Shown: piece after piece, positions 1 to 11,746 of the stretch
Numbering within the stretch: the first letter of the stretch is position 1
Layout: each line of letters starts with the position of its first letter
Assembly: GCA_026874595.1 (NCBI GenBank)
Contig: CM049315.1
Span: 65,593,389 to 65,657,388, forward strand
Length of the DNA stretch: 64,000 bases
Origin: Sipunculus nudus
Taxonomy: Eukaryota; Annelida; Sipuncula; Golfingiida; Sipunculidae
Reading direction: 5' to 3'
Made by a program: the position numbers and the translations under genes
The notes under the pieces: model-generated
Databases searched by the model: none
Seen by the model: the letters and a program-made list of their open reading frames with translations, nothing else
Told to the model about the DNA's origin: nothing

Positions 1-980
1 TACTTTGATGACTGAGCGGAATGTCAATGGTTTTGATGACGTTTTACAAGGAATTATGGTCGTGTGTGCATAAATATACCTTTTAATGAGTAATAATAAA
101 AGGATAACAATTATGCATATTTTTTATTACCACGGGTGCCACCAATCCTGCAATCAACGAGTAAAATACTTTTATTTATGCGAATTACGATCCAAAGTTA
201 CATCAATTTTACTTAACAACACAGATCAGACCTTACCAACATACAGAGAACAAACTCTCTTTAAATAGAATAAACACAAATAGAATAAACTGTGTTTATT
301 CGCTGTATGACTTATATGTAAATAACTGCAAATAATATGACACGTCTGGATGACTGATGACTTTTGATGTAAATTAAACCCAATATCTTCAAGACACCAA
401 CTTAAATGTGATAAAAATGTTAAATACTCCGAATGTAGCCTTGGGCGTAATTACGAGAAACTGTAAATAAAGAAGTGTCTCTACATTAATTTGTGGTTCG
501 TAGTTCGTGTACTTTATGTTTCACATATTAAAGAAACTACACTAATGGTTAACAGTGATAACTGACAGAGAAAAAATGTTACAGTTTTATTTAAACAAAG
601 TTGATTGGGTCCTAAGTTAAAACTCTTCAACGTAATTCTAATCTTTTTAGTTCTGTCAAATGTCTCTGTTACCCATGAATAGTCTTCAATTCTGTAAGAA
701 AGGCCACAGATGAGGTAAATTTGACAAAGTCCAAATGTTTTTTGCACCGGTTTTCTGTTAAGCGTCTAACACTTCTTATGTGATCATTCAGGAAATATAA
801 ATGCATTCATTTTTTTTGCCTGTATACTTCATAAATTTTAATGGGATTTTAGCGAATATACAAATACATAGCTTAAACTATAGCAACATTGTTGTTGATT
901 CTTGGATTGGAAAAGAAATGTCTTATTCTATATCGTTGAATCCAACAAAAATAATTAAGAAATTTGATACTGTGCATAAT
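1..980. other. AT-rich intergenic DNA, no gene seen
   Basis: Short open frames occur on both strands, but none has coding-like composition, a recognisable motif or a paired splice-site structure. I see no repeat array here. Confidence 0.5.
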
Positions 981-1493
981 TTAATCATGCAACAGATTAT
1001 CATAAAATGGATGATATTTCGAAGGGATTACACTCTTTAGCTGTTGCAGGTTATGAACCTTCTCCCTTTTTATTTTCAAATGCTGTTTATATAGAGCTGG
1101 GATTGAGACTGAGGAACTGTCTCTTGTTACTGAGGAGAGTTTTTTTTTTTGGCAGGTCTTGTACTTCTGGGTATGTCGTAGTTTGTAAGCAGCATGGCCA
1201 GTGGGTTTGTAGATCAAGGCACGTATGTCGGTGACGACACTGTCTCCAGGTTGGTTTCCAGGTCTAATGCTCTTAAAGTTCGACTCAAGAGAATCAAACT
1301 CTTTGAAGAAAGTATGATCACATGTCGTCGCATTGTACGGCTCCTGCGGTCTTGTCATCTTCAATTGTGCAATGTAGCCTGATGGTGCATAAATGGGAGG
1401 AACAAATACGTTCTCCAGAGTAGAATGACTGAGTCTGCTTCCATCATGGTGTAGCCCTTCTCTATAGGAGGAGTTGTTCAATTGTGATCCCAT
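981..1493 (-). CDS. possible transposon-derived protein fragment (C-terminal part)
   Basis: This is a 170-codon open frame, the longest in the first 9 kb. It has balanced amino-acid use and can be extended without a start codon to about 1557 before a stop. The C-terminal third is rich in K, R and H and ends with a lysine-rich stretch followed by a YHPFYDNL-type motif. From memory this ending resembles the C-termini of uncharacterised multi-copy (transposon-associated) proteins of bivalves and cnidarians; no search was possible. A TTAG acceptor-like site lies near 1519, so it could be a terminal exon. The lysine run coincides with an A-rich homopolymer near 1139-1150, a likely slippage site. 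No catalytic residues can be assigned. It could equally be a relic, and the function is unknown. Confidence 0.35.
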   Translation of the reverse strand: MGSQLNNSSYREGLHHDGSRLSHSTLENVFVPPIYAPSGYIAQLKMTRPQEPYNATTCDHTFFKEFDSLESNFKSIRPGNQPGDSVVTDIRALIYKPTGHAAYKLRHTQKYKTCQKKKLSSVTRDSSSVSIPALYKQHLKIKREKVHNLQQLKSVIPSKYHPFYDNLLHD

Positions 1494-2597
1494 TCTTCTT
1501 TATCAGATTCCTCTTGATCTAATTTATCATTATTTAAATTGTGAAGCGTAACATGACGATTGTGTTAAGGAAATATAATCTCAATTAACACAGTTAAAAT
1601 CACGCAGAGATTTATGGCAATAAACACACCCATTAGTAAGTAAGGAACGAATTTTTAGGTGTAAGTGGTGGACTTGTAAATAGGGATCAAATTAAATACA
1701 TAAAAAGTTCATGCATATACAGAATGAATTAATGCAGAAACCCAAAAGCAAAGATTTAGTACGTGTCCCGTTTTTGGGAAGCCCTATAAAACAGGCCAAT
1801 AGTTTCAGGGCATCATATTTGTTAACAAAAAAAAACAGCTATATAGGAAATGTACTGGTTTTAAATATACTAAGGGCTATCTCATTAATGTTATTTGATT
1901 CTCGTGGTTTAACGAGTGTTCGACTTCATTAATTCTTTTCAACTATATACTATTTGCGATAGCTAGTTTATGTGTGCATCATTTCAATTGGATACTGGTT
2001 CGCGGCAAAGCCTGTCCACTGGTGTCTGGTACAAGAGTAAAAGTCGCAAGGGGACTCTGGAATACAGGAATAGTTCCTTTGAAGCATCTATGTCATTGTT
2101 ACATATCGGCCAGTCTATTTCTCACGGCTTTTAATTGTTCAGGAAAAAACATACTGTCTAGACATGCGTGATAAAGGAAAATCAGGTCGACACAACCAGG
2201 AACAGTGGCTAATAATGCCTGAGCTTCAAACGTTGATGAACAACATAGGGACAGGCAGCTTTAATGGCAAGTGGTATTTAAGAGCCAAAACAAATACTTT
2301 GATGAAAACTAAAAGCAGCAGGGTACAGAGTAATCTTTGAAGGGAGGAAATATGTTCAGCCCGAAGTGATGGATTTAGTCAAACAATTTTAGTACTCAAG
2401 CCATTATTTTTAAATTTTAGATTAAATCATCGATGAATACGTTGAATACGTTGTGTACTTTAGGAAGATACGGCTTTATTAACAAAATTGTGTTCCACCG
2501 GGCTCTGTTTAACTTCTAGGGGCAAGCGTTATGATTTGTGCCCTTCTAACTTTAACAGTATTTAAATAATGTTTTATCCTATAGATCATGAAATAAA
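1494..2597. other. non-coding DNA, no gene seen
   Basis: Only short frames are present and no splice-supported exon is visible. The composition is AT-rich like the flanks. Confidence 0.45.
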
Positions 2598-2866
2598 GGT
2601 CACAGTGGCCTAATTTCATGTTTCCATGAACTGCCCATCACGGTCCTGAATAATATGTTAAAAGATTACATTTGGAATTGACAAAATGTGTGCCCTGTCA
2701 GGTTGTCTGAGTGTTCAAAATCATGTTATTGGCCCATAGCTCACAGAAAACAGGTCACTATGACCTAATTCCAATAACGTTACAATAAAAGATTCAATGT
2801 CTATAGGATACAATTTCTGCCCCGACTGTCTGGGTACCAACAATCATGTGTTTGTCCCAATGCTCG
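2598..2866. repeat. two diverged ~155-bp tandem copies
   Basis: Two blocks begin with GGTCAC..(G/A)CCTAATT at about 2600 and 2754. Both end with a related ATCATGT..T(T)GCCC/GTCCC..GCTC segment. They are strongly diverged, so this is an old duplication. A similar GGTCATCATGACCTAA string recurs near 5136, suggesting a dispersed family. Confidence 0.5.
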
Positions 2867-3139
2867 ATCCTACGAACTGTGTGTCTTGACAGAGGTAATT
2901 TTCCCCTATGGAAAGGCATTTGATCAGCATATTTAAATATTTATTTCCAATTGTTCTGTTGTTCTTTAAAAAGCTGTTTGTAGTATCCCCTTTTGGCTGA
3001 CAATAATTAACATACTGGTATTCTTCGCTAGCAAAGGAAATCGTAATAATCACTTTTTGATTTGGATCTTAACCAGTGTCTTACCATTTTTCTTCGTAAT
3101 CGAATACTATTATTTTATAATAATTGCAATTTCCTCATC

Positions 3140-3360
3140 ATACAAACAAGCATGGCGGTGTCATAATACTCAACACAAAGAGTAATAAAAACTGAATCGA
3201 CTTTAAAAAAAGTGAGATTATTCTTGATTATCCATTGTATTCTAAGTTATCTTATGACAATTATATGCTGACTGACTAAATTTTTTACAGTTTCGTTGGA
3301 TTTAATTAAGCATTTATACATTTCCAAACAAAGAAAAAACTTAAACGTTTTCATTTGTTT
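3140..3360 (+). repeat. left copy of a diverged ~230-bp direct repeat
   Basis: The block starts with AAGCATGGCGGTG and continues through ATTATCCATTGTA and a TTAA..CATTTATACA segment to an A-rich end. It matches 5,325-5,555 in the same order and orientation with many substitutions and small indels. The two copies flank the ~148-bp tandem array and the hairpin repeats. Confidence 0.55.
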
Positions 3361-3639
3361 AAAAGCGGTTCCTGGAATTTGACTGAAATGAACAAAAACA
3401 AAAAACAAACAAAAAAAAAACAAACAAGATCACCAGAGGTCACGCGCTTGCCGGAAATGGAAATTATACAGACAGATAGACAGAGAGTGCATGTAGAAAC
3501 AGTAATATGAATGAGCAACGTTGTGGGGGCAGCAGAAACGAATAATACGTTTATGTATGCATGCTGACCTTGAATAGCTGCATACCTTTCTAGTGTAAAA
3601 GGGACCAAGTTCAAACATTTCCATGAAATCCCGTTAATC
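3361..3639. other. linker DNA, no gene seen
   Basis: The segment contains an A-rich, C-interrupted tract (about 3388-3426) and otherwise unremarkable sequence leading into the 148-bp array. Confidence 0.4.
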
Positions 3640-4630
3640 TCGTTTGACAAGAAGCAGTGAAAAGTTTTCAGATTTGTCATGTCAAGCTCGCCAAATGTTA
3701 TGAAATGCCGAAAACTAGATCTGTCTAGCTGTAAAAGTCGCTGAGTTATTAGCATTTCTGTGAAATCTGGTTTTTTATCGTTTGACGGGATATGGTGCGA
3801 GATTTGGCCAGTCTTGCAGGTTTGTAATGTCAAGCCGTCCAAATGTTATGAAATGCCAAAAACTATACCTGTATAGCCGTAAAAGTCGCCGACTTATATG
3901 CATTTCTGTGAAATCTTGTTTTTCCACATTTGACCAGATATAGTGCGAGATTTGGCCAGTCTCGCAGTTTTACTATGTGAAGTTGGCCAAATGTTACCAA
4001 ATGCCGAAAACTAGACCTGAGTAGCTGTAAAAGTCGCCTAGTTATAAGCATTTCCATGATATCGCGTTTTTTCTCGCTTGACGAGATATGGTGCGAGATT
4101 TGGCCTGATTTCTTTTCTGGCGTGTCAAGCTGGTCATATGTTATGAAATGCCGAAAACTAGACCTGTGTAGCTGTATAAATCGCCGAGTTATAAACATTT
4201 CCGTGAAATCTCGTTTTTTCTTGTTTGACAACATATGGTGCGATATTTGACGAGACTTGTAGTTTTATCATGTCAAGCTGGCAAAATGTTACGAAATACT
4301 GAAAACTAGACCTGTGTAGCCGTAAAAGTCGCCGAGTTATAAGTATTTCCATGATATCGCGTTTTTTCTCGCTTGACGAGATATGGTGCGAGATTTGGCC
4401 TGATTTCTTTTCTGGCGTGTCAAGCTGGTCATATGTTATGAAATGCCGAAAACCAGACCGGTCTAGCTTAAAAAGTCGCTGAGTTATAAGCATTTCCGTG
4501 AAATCTCGTTTTTTCACGTTTGACCAGATCTAGTGCAAGATTTGGCGAGACTTTTAGTTTTATCATGTCAAGCTGCCTATAAGCTACATAATGACCAAAA
4601 CCAGACGTCTATAGCTTAAAAGCTGACAAA
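3640..4630. repeat. ~148-bp tandem array, 6-7 diverged copies
   Basis: The landmark GAAATGCCGAAAACTAGAC recurs at about 3700, 3850, 3998, 4146, 4294, 4440 and (degraded) 4588, a spacing of 146-150 bp. Within each unit there is a conserved GAGATATGGTGCGAGATTTGGCC segment (split here by small differences). The minus strand reads as repeated short peptides rich in R, F, H and L that are broken by stops. I regard them as a by-product of the repeat, not genes. The unit length is close to a nucleosome repeat, as in many animal satellites. Confidence 0.8.
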
Positions 4631-4971
4631 GATAGAAAATGTAGCATGACTATTTTCAAATTATCAAGTTTTAACCCAAAAATGCGTAACCATGGTAACG
4701 GCAGATTTGAGTCGGGTACCCATCATATAAAATGCCACGGAATGACGAATAAAACAAGCTGTGGTTTAAGTGGCTACGGCCATTTGTTACAAAGTTATGG
4801 AGCAAAAACTGTATTGCATACTTTCCATGACCTTGACCTTCACCATGATGCGATGTTGACCAAAAACAATAGGGTTCCAGGGTTTTTGGTTGTCAATCAA
4901 CCCTGTAAGTTTCATGTCGATTGCTGCAAAATTGCGGCCAGGAGAGCGCAGAAAAACAAAAAGACAAACAG

Positions 4972-5091
4972 ACAAATGGACATACGGAACTGACCAACAT
5001 GCTTGCCGAAATCGAAGATTTCCGGCAAGCAACAAATGGACATACGGAACTGACCAACATGCTTGCCAAAATCGAAGATTACCGGCAAGCA
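4972..5091. repeat. tandem pair of 60-bp units, each with a hairpin
   Basis: ACAAATGGACATACGGAACTG starts at 4972 and again at 5032. The copies differ at only a few positions. Each unit ends in an inverted repeat (TGCTTGCCGAAATC against GATTTCCGGCAAGCA in the first unit, one unpaired C) that would form a stem of about 14 bp with a 3-base loop. Confidence 0.8.
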
Positions 5092-5324
5092 AAAAAAACG
5101 CGGAGCATTTCTGCCCGTTAGTCTCTGAATATAGGTCATCATGACCTAACTTAGTTTTTCTAAGGAGATTGCCCTAGGACCACGACCACCTTGATGTACA
5201 GTTACAAGTTTGTAGGTCCTATGGTTACGATTTGATTTGAGCCATATCAACAGACAGATGGACGACGGATAAAGGGTGATCGCTATAGACCAGATGACTT
5301 ATAGAGCCGGCTGACCTAGTAAAA
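5092..5324. other. tail of repeat-rich block
   Basis: The segment contains a GGTCATCATGACC palindrome near 5136 that resembles motifs around 2754. No gene is visible. Confidence 0.4.
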
Positions 5325-5555
5325 CGATAAGCATGGCGGTGCGATAATACACCCAACACAAGGGACAATAAAAATGAAACACCAATAAAAAATTTTATTA
5401 AATATTAAAGTGGAGAATAGATTTTATTATCCATTGTAATCTTAAGTATCTGATGATAATCATAAAACTGGCTATATTATTACATTTTCTTTGGAACTGA
5501 TTAAACACTTATCAACTTCTCAACAAAGAAAACAACCGAAAGGGTTTAATTTGCT
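5325..5555 (+). repeat. right copy of the diverged ~230-bp direct repeat
   Basis: This segment aligns with 3,140-3,360: AAGCATGGCGGTG, a CAACACAA..GA(C/G)AATAAAAA segment, TATCCATTGTA, then TTTGGA..GATTAA and CAAAGAAAA. The 2.2-kb spacing and shared orientation suggest either terminal direct repeats of a degraded element or a segmental duplication. Confidence 0.55.
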
Positions 5556-6986
5556 TAGAATTGAAAGAAAAGAACGCGGAACGTGGATATGAAGATCCGT
5601 ATACAAAACCTGGTACGCTCTACAGATCCAGCAAATAATAACCTTTTTATCCCACTGGATACGGCTTTTCCTTGGTCATAATTTAAATGAAGATGGAGAG
5701 GAAACTTTATTTGGCAAAAAGTGAACGTGTTCCTACGCCCACATCTCCATACTGTAATCGAAATAGCACTGGGCGTCAGTTATGAGTTCTAAAAAAATAT
5801 CGAAGTCTTTTTTATCAATATCAGTCTCTCGACCTGTCAGAGTGCCCGGTCATGATCAGGTAGATATAGCAGAAATATATTCACATTCAACACCCGGTAT
5901 CCTGACAAATCTAAAAAATACAAGGGTTTCTGGTAATATCTGCTGTGTCATATCGTGCAGTGCAATATCTACTATATGTGCAGCTCTATACACATAGATC
6001 GTGAAACTTTAACATATAATATCTGCTATGTGCCATATAGGAGGTATTCACTAACATTGCTACATATAGCAGTCATTTTTAATTGAAAATACTGTGATCA
6101 TGTAGATGTTAGAAACTAGGTGGCACCACTGTTATGTGTCCCTGGCATATCTTGTAAAGAATCTGAGCAAACCGCAATTTGTCTTAAATTTGCACATAGG
6201 AGGTATTACCCCGGCATGGACGATATTATGTTATCGCATAGTTATTTCTGAAAGATTACAATTCATAATTAATTTTTAAATAAAATATTTGAATATCAAA
6301 GTGGCATTTTATATGACAATCTGGGGGTCGACGTTCTATGGTATGTCTACTAGGGTAGGAAGAATTATCTGCTCAACATTCCAAGTCATTTGGCTCCACT
6401 CAAAGAATGTAGATGGTGAACTCATCAAAAGTAACAAACACTGGCGGTAATTCTGTGTAATCCAAAGCCTCTGTAACGCCATTAAGCATATCTTTATCAT
6501 GTTTTTTTATATTAACAACTATGTAACTGTGTTAATTTTTGAGGATAACCTTTGTCCTTAATAATAAATTTCACATATTATTGAACATTTTAATGTTTCA
6601 TTTAATCAAAAGCTTCCATTTGAATTGATTCTGGTATTTACCTATGCAAAAGTATGAGTTGTGAAATAGTTCACATGAACATTTCATATTGTAATAAGAG
6701 TGTGCATATTTAAAATCTATTCAACTCTGACTCTGGTTACCCCTCTTGAGTTTTTTTTTATTATTTGATCACTGTTCTTGATAAAAAGCCTAGAAAGAAG
6801 AAACATACATAAAGTTTACTCAAAATAAGCCGGTTACAGTATTTGACAATGTCTAATTCACAAAAATGAGATATGTGAAGCATTAAACTTTCAAATCGAT
6901 TCAGTCAATCTGTCAAATAAACTGACTGGTTTTTCAGTCAATTTGTAAATTTTACAAATTCACTGATTATACACATTGACTGTAAC

Positions 6987-6988
<2 letters not shown>
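5556..6988. other. intergenic DNA, no gene seen
   Basis: The sequence is AT-rich with only short frames. I see no repeat array or supported exon. Confidence 0.45.

Positions 6989-7057
<69 letters not shown>
6989..7057. repeat. (TA)n microsatellite
   Basis: About 34 uninterrupted AT dinucleotides sit immediately before the 35-bp array. Confidence 0.97.
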
Positions 7058-7059
<2 letters not shown>

Positions 7060-7149
7060 TGCTGATCGCCTCTCACTTTCCTTGTCAGTGACTACATATT
7101 TTCCTGTCTTATAATTCTGGCTTGTTAACATTCACATATTAGTACTGAT

Positions 7150-8875
7150 TAGGACAAACTTAAAACAAAATCACCACCTCTGTAATTGATCTCTCTAAAA
7201 CAAGGTCGCCACCTCTGTCATTGACCTCGCTAAAACAAGGCCACCACCTCTGTCATTGACCTCGCTAAAACAAGGCCACCACCTCTGTAATTGATCTCTC
7301 TAAAACAAGGTCGCCACCTCTGTAATTGATCTCTCTCAAACAAGGCCACCACCTCTGTCATTGATCTCTCTAAAACAAGGCCACCTCCTCTGTCATTGAC
7401 CTCGCTAAAACAAGGTAATCACCTCTGTAAATGATCTCTCTAAAACAAGGCCACCACCTCTGTCATTGACCTCTCTAAAACAAGGTCATCACCTCTGTAA
7501 ATGATCTCTTTAAAACAAGGCCACCACCTCTGTAATTGATCTCTCTAAAACAAGGTCGCCACCTCTGTCATTGATCTCTCTAAAACAAGGCCACCACCTC
7601 TGTCATTGACCTCGCTAAAACAAGGCCACCACCTCTGTCATTGACCTCTCTAAAACAAGGCCACCACCTCTGTCATTGACCTCTCCAAAACAAGGTCGCC
7701 ACCTCTGTCACTGACCTCTCCAAAACAAGACCACCACCTCTGTCATTGATCTCTTTAAACAAGGTCACCACCTCTGTCATTGACCTCTCCAAAACAAGGT
7801 CGCCACCTCTGTCATTGATCTCTTTAAAACAAGGTCACCATCTCTGTCATTTACCTCTCCAAAACAAGGTCGTCACCTCTGTCATTGATCTCTTTAAACA
7901 AGGTCACCACCTCTGTCATTGACCTCTCCAAAACAAGGTCGCCACCTCTGTCATTGATCTCTTTAAAACAAGGTCACCATCTCTGTCATTTACCTCTCCA
8001 AAACAAGGTCGTCACCTCTGTAATTGATCTCTCTAAAACAATGTCACCATCTCTTTCACTGACCTCTCTAAAACAAGGCCACCACCTCTGAAATTGATCC
8101 TCTAAAACAAGGCCACCACCTCTGTCACTGACCTCTTTAAAACAAGGTCGCCACCTCTGTCATTGATTTCTCTAAAACAAGGTCACCACCTCTGTCATTG
8201 ATTTCTCTAAAACAAGGTCGCCACGTCTGTAAATGATCTCTCTAAAACAAGGCCGCCACCTCTGTCACTGACCTCTCTAAAACAAGGTCGCCACCTCTGT
8301 CACTGATCTCTCTAAAACAAGGTCACCACCTGTATCACTTACTTGTCTTAAACAAGGTCATCACCTCTGTCACTGACCTCTCTAAAACAAGGTCATCACC
8401 TCTGTCACTGACCTCCCTAAAACAAGGTCACCACCTCTGTCATTGACCTCTCTATAACAAGGTCATCACCTCTGTCACTGACCTCTCTAAACAAGGTCAT
8501 CACCTCTGTCACTTACCTCTCTAAAACAAGGTCATCACCTCTGTAAATGATCTCTCTAAAACAAGGTCGCCACCTCTGTCATTGATTTTTCTAAAACAAG
8601 GTCGCCACCTCTGTCACTGACTTCTCTAAAACAAGGTCGCCACCTCTGTCACTGACCTCTCTTAAACAAGGTCACCACCTCTATCACTGACCTCTCTAAA
8701 ACAAGGTCATCACCTCTGTCACTGACCTCTCTAAACAAGGTCATCACCTCTGTCACTGACCTCTCTAAAACAAGGTCACCACCTCTGTCACTGACCTCTC
8801 TAAAACAAGGTCATCACCTCTGTCATTGATTTCTCTAAAACAAGGTCACCACCCCTGTCATTGATCTTTCTCAAT
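7150..8875. repeat. 35-bp minisatellite, about 49 copies
   Basis: The consensus reads AAAACAAGGTCGCCACCTCT followed by GTCATTGACCTCTCT. Variation is concentrated at a few positions (GTCGCC, GTCACC, GTCATC, GCCACC; CATTGA or CACTGA; CTCTCT or CTCTTT). Some units lose one base, so no frame stays open across the array and it is not a coding repeat. Most units contain AGGTCA and TGACCT half-sites. The array lies downstream of the 3' end of the TMEM272-like gene. Confidence 0.95.
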
Positions 8876-8903
8876 TTAAACCCAATGGTTGTTTTGCCCT
8901 CAG

Positions 8904-8973
8904 GTCTGTCAGTTTGACTGTATGTCTTGACCTGAAACTGAACGATTACTGCATATCTCAACCTATACACAAG
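8904..8973 (+). CDS. candidate internal exon, unknown gene
   Basis: A pyrimidine-rich stretch ending in TTTTGCCCTCAG precedes the segment, and AAG|GTAGGT follows it, giving textbook acceptor and donor sites 70 bp apart. One of the three frames is open throughout (phase 1 in, codon-complete out) and contains two cysteines. No partner exon was found, the peptide is too short to recognise, and chance is a real possibility. Confidence 0.2.
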
Positions 8974-9283
8974 GTAGGTCTCAACCATACATTGGACATC
9001 CTCAAATATAATCCGAATCCGATATCCTGACTCTACTGTTCAGTCGGGGTTAATAAATATATTTAAAACTGTAAATCACTCTTCACTCCCAAAATGGCAG
9101 AACAATGTCTATTATAGACAGGGGACTCCTATTTCAGATTTCCCAGGTCTCCTGCATTGTCGTCTTAATATTTTTTCTTATGTCTAATTATGGCACAGAA
9201 CTTTATAATGTTATATTCGTGAAATGCTTCTGTTATTAAATTATCAAAAAGTTAATATAACACCTTAAAATGTACGCAATATG

Positions 9284-9293
9284 TTTATTTATT
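9284..9293 (-). promoter_or_regulatory. putative polyadenylation signal(s) of the TMEM272-like gene
   Basis: Two overlapping AATAAA motifs on the minus strand lie about 330 bp beyond the stop codon at 9623, a reasonable 3' UTR length. Confidence 0.4.
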
Positions 9294-9622
9294 TATCCAT
9301 ATCTTTTCCACGAATACACAAACAAACTTTGATTTTCAAGTGTTAATATGATACAGTGCTTCGATTGTTAATGATTGTATAAAAAATAAGCTTAGACCAA
9401 ATACATGGTTTGCACTCATATTGTATCACTTTTTTTGCAGACGTCAATAAAAAAAGTCAAAAGTGAAAACAAAATCTATAAACCTTCCCCTCTTGCTTGT
9501 CCATTTCTTTGACAGAAATATACACAAGTCAAACTTTCGGACAATTCATTGTAAATATTTACAGTAAACGACGTTTAAATAAGAAAATAAGACTGAAAAG
9601 ATTTGTCTGAAAGGCATGGCAG

Positions 9623-10059
9623 TCATGATCCATCGGAGGCACCGACACACGTGTGTGCGCATGCGAGTATGCAAATGAGCAGGAAAATGACAACCATAAG
9701 GCCATAGCATCCAGCGATCTGACTGAAGGCAAACATGTACACAGTCTTGTCGCACCAGTTGGTTGGTTCGTGGAGGAGCTGTCGGTAGTGCGGTTTCCAA
9801 ATGTGGAAGACCCAGTAGTTACCACAAATAAACCAGGCCATTAGAAAAATACTTAAAATGGTGTCCATGAACTGCGAACTCTCGGCATCAAATAGGTCGC
9901 CTTCTTCCGGGCTCAGGCCTTCGTCCAGTTTTTCGTATTTTCTCGAACGCACTTGTTGCCATAGTAACGAGAATAATTTCAAGAGGCCAACGCATCCGCC
10001 CACCAGAAGGTAAATGGGTATTTTGGGTTCCTTGGGGCACTCATTCAAATATTTAACAC
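9623..10059 (-). CDS. TMEM272-like membrane protein, last coding exon
   Basis: The exon begins after a CTTTCAG acceptor (AG at 10061-10060) with two bases of a split glycine codon. It runs to a TGA at 9623. It encodes a VKYLNECPKEPKIPIYLLVG segment that matches the conserved loop after the first helix of TMEM272-like proteins as I remember them. Three more hydrophobic helices follow (starting at IPIYLLVGG, at MDTILSIFLMAWFICGNYW, and at MFAFSQIAGCYGLMVVIFLL). A short acidic loop (LDEGLSPEEGDLFDAE) lies between helices 2 and 3, and the tail after helix 4 is short. Members of this family are small multipass membrane proteins without an established function, and are often multicopy in marine invertebrates. 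Splicing from 11,747 is in phase. The family assignment rests on motif recall, not on a search. Confidence 0.75.
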
Positions 10060-11746
10060 CTGAAAGACATCAAATATTGGTCAATATATATAAAGGATGA
10101 TGCAGTTAAGAACTCATTTTTCTATCACTCGTCACAAGCTAGGCCTATATTTAAATAACGTGGCATTTCCGGCCTTGATTTTTGATTCCACTCGTCTTTA
10201 TTATAAACTAAAATTCATGAGGATTTTTATTTCTTCAATAGTTCTAAAACTTCGATGAAACTGATTAAGCAAATTAATCACTTTGTATACGCCTTTGATT
10301 TTCATGAAATCAATATACATATTAACAAATAGTTTATCATCTGACAGCATTTGGCTACAAAATATACGCGTATCTAAGAAGGCCAAAGGTCATAAGTCAC
10401 ACTGAAAGTTTTCTTTCACTGAATGTCTTTTACAGAGTATAAAGGGTTCTCCCTCACTTGCATTCTTGATTGCTATTAATTCAAACAGTGATACTCTTTT
10501 AATTATTATCCTGATAGTTCAACAATATGCTTTTCTGTAATTCACGAATAGTCAGGCTGATAGATAGCGATTGTAACTTCCTGGCGAGGTATGGCGAGAT
10601 TTATACTCAAATTTGGCGTGCACACCGACAGCTAGAATTTTTAGGTACTTCAGCTTTACAATGCTACGGGCGTGGTATACACTCTTGATTTAATATCAGC
10701 CTTTCGTACTTTGCATTTTTTCAACATGTTATACGTCAGTGTAATTAAAACTTCAAGTCCTACGATGATTTAATGTTGGAACTCAGGTCACCATTCATGT
10801 ATTGTTCTAATGTTGAAAGACTGGTAGACATTCATAAATTGCTCTAATATAAAAAATCTGGCCGACCGGACATTCATATATTGCTTTAATGTTGGAAATC
10901 AAGTCGACATATATTAAATAATTGTTCTAATGCTGGAAGTCAGGTCGACATTATGTATTAAATAAATGTTCTGATGTTGGAAGTCTGGTCGACATTCATA
11001 TATTGCTCTAATGCTGGAAGTCAGGTCGACATTATATATTAAATAATTGTTCTGATGTTGGAAGTCAGGTCGACATGTATATATTGCTCTAATGTTGGAG
11101 GTCAGGTCGACATTCATACATTGCCTTAATGTTGGAAATCAAGACGACACATATTAAATAATTGTTCTGATTTTGGAAGTCAGGTCGACATTATGTATTA
11201 AAAAATTGTTCTAATGTTGAAAGTCAGGACGACATTCATATAATGCCCTATTGGAAGTCCGGTCGACATTCATATATTCCTTTTGAGTTTGAAGTCCGGT
11301 CGATCGGTCGATATTCATATAAATACTGCATTCAGCAACTTCCTCAAATGTGCGTAATCTCATGTAAATTTTTCTGCATTTTGTTTGAAAATATTTTAAC
11401 ACCGACAAGCACTGAACAACAAACGTCAGACACACACACACCTGCAACACCTTATACACACTCGCTCACACATATTAACACACATTTCCACATATACACA
11501 TCCCTGTTTTTGGCGTTGAACTGCGGAGAACAATTTTTTTCACAATTCATAAGTACTTTGATATAAATTCGCAAAGGGGCTTTCTCAGAGTCATTTGTCA
11601 AAAGGGGAATTTCCCTAAGGGAAATAAACATTTAAGGGTACACTACTACTTATCATAATAAATATAGCGGGTCAATATGGCGCTTGTTACCAGTCTACCC
11701 GCTGCATGGCAACAGATCCTAGGTAAGTTTAGATACTTTTACTTAC
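10060..11746 (-). other. intron of the TMEM272-like gene
   Basis: The intron is bounded by a GTAAGT donor (minus strand, 11746-11741) and a TTTCAG acceptor at 10060. Phase 1 matches on both sides, restoring Ile-Gly-Val across the junction. It carries a ~40-bp minisatellite (10,770-11,330) and a short CA-rich stretch around 11,430-11,500. Confidence 0.65.
10770..11330. repeat. ~40-bp minisatellite with GTCGAC core, about 14 copies
   Basis: Units contain TCTAATGTTGGAAGTCAGGT followed by CGACATTCATATATTG or a longer TTATATATTAAATAA variant. Two unit lengths alternate irregularly. Most units carry a GTCGAC hexamer. The array lies inside an intron. Confidence 0.85.

Noticed and set aside
7150-8875. 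CRISPR-like regular repeats
   Set aside because: Units are head-to-tail with no unique spacers, and the setting is a eukaryotic genome with introns and retrotransposons.
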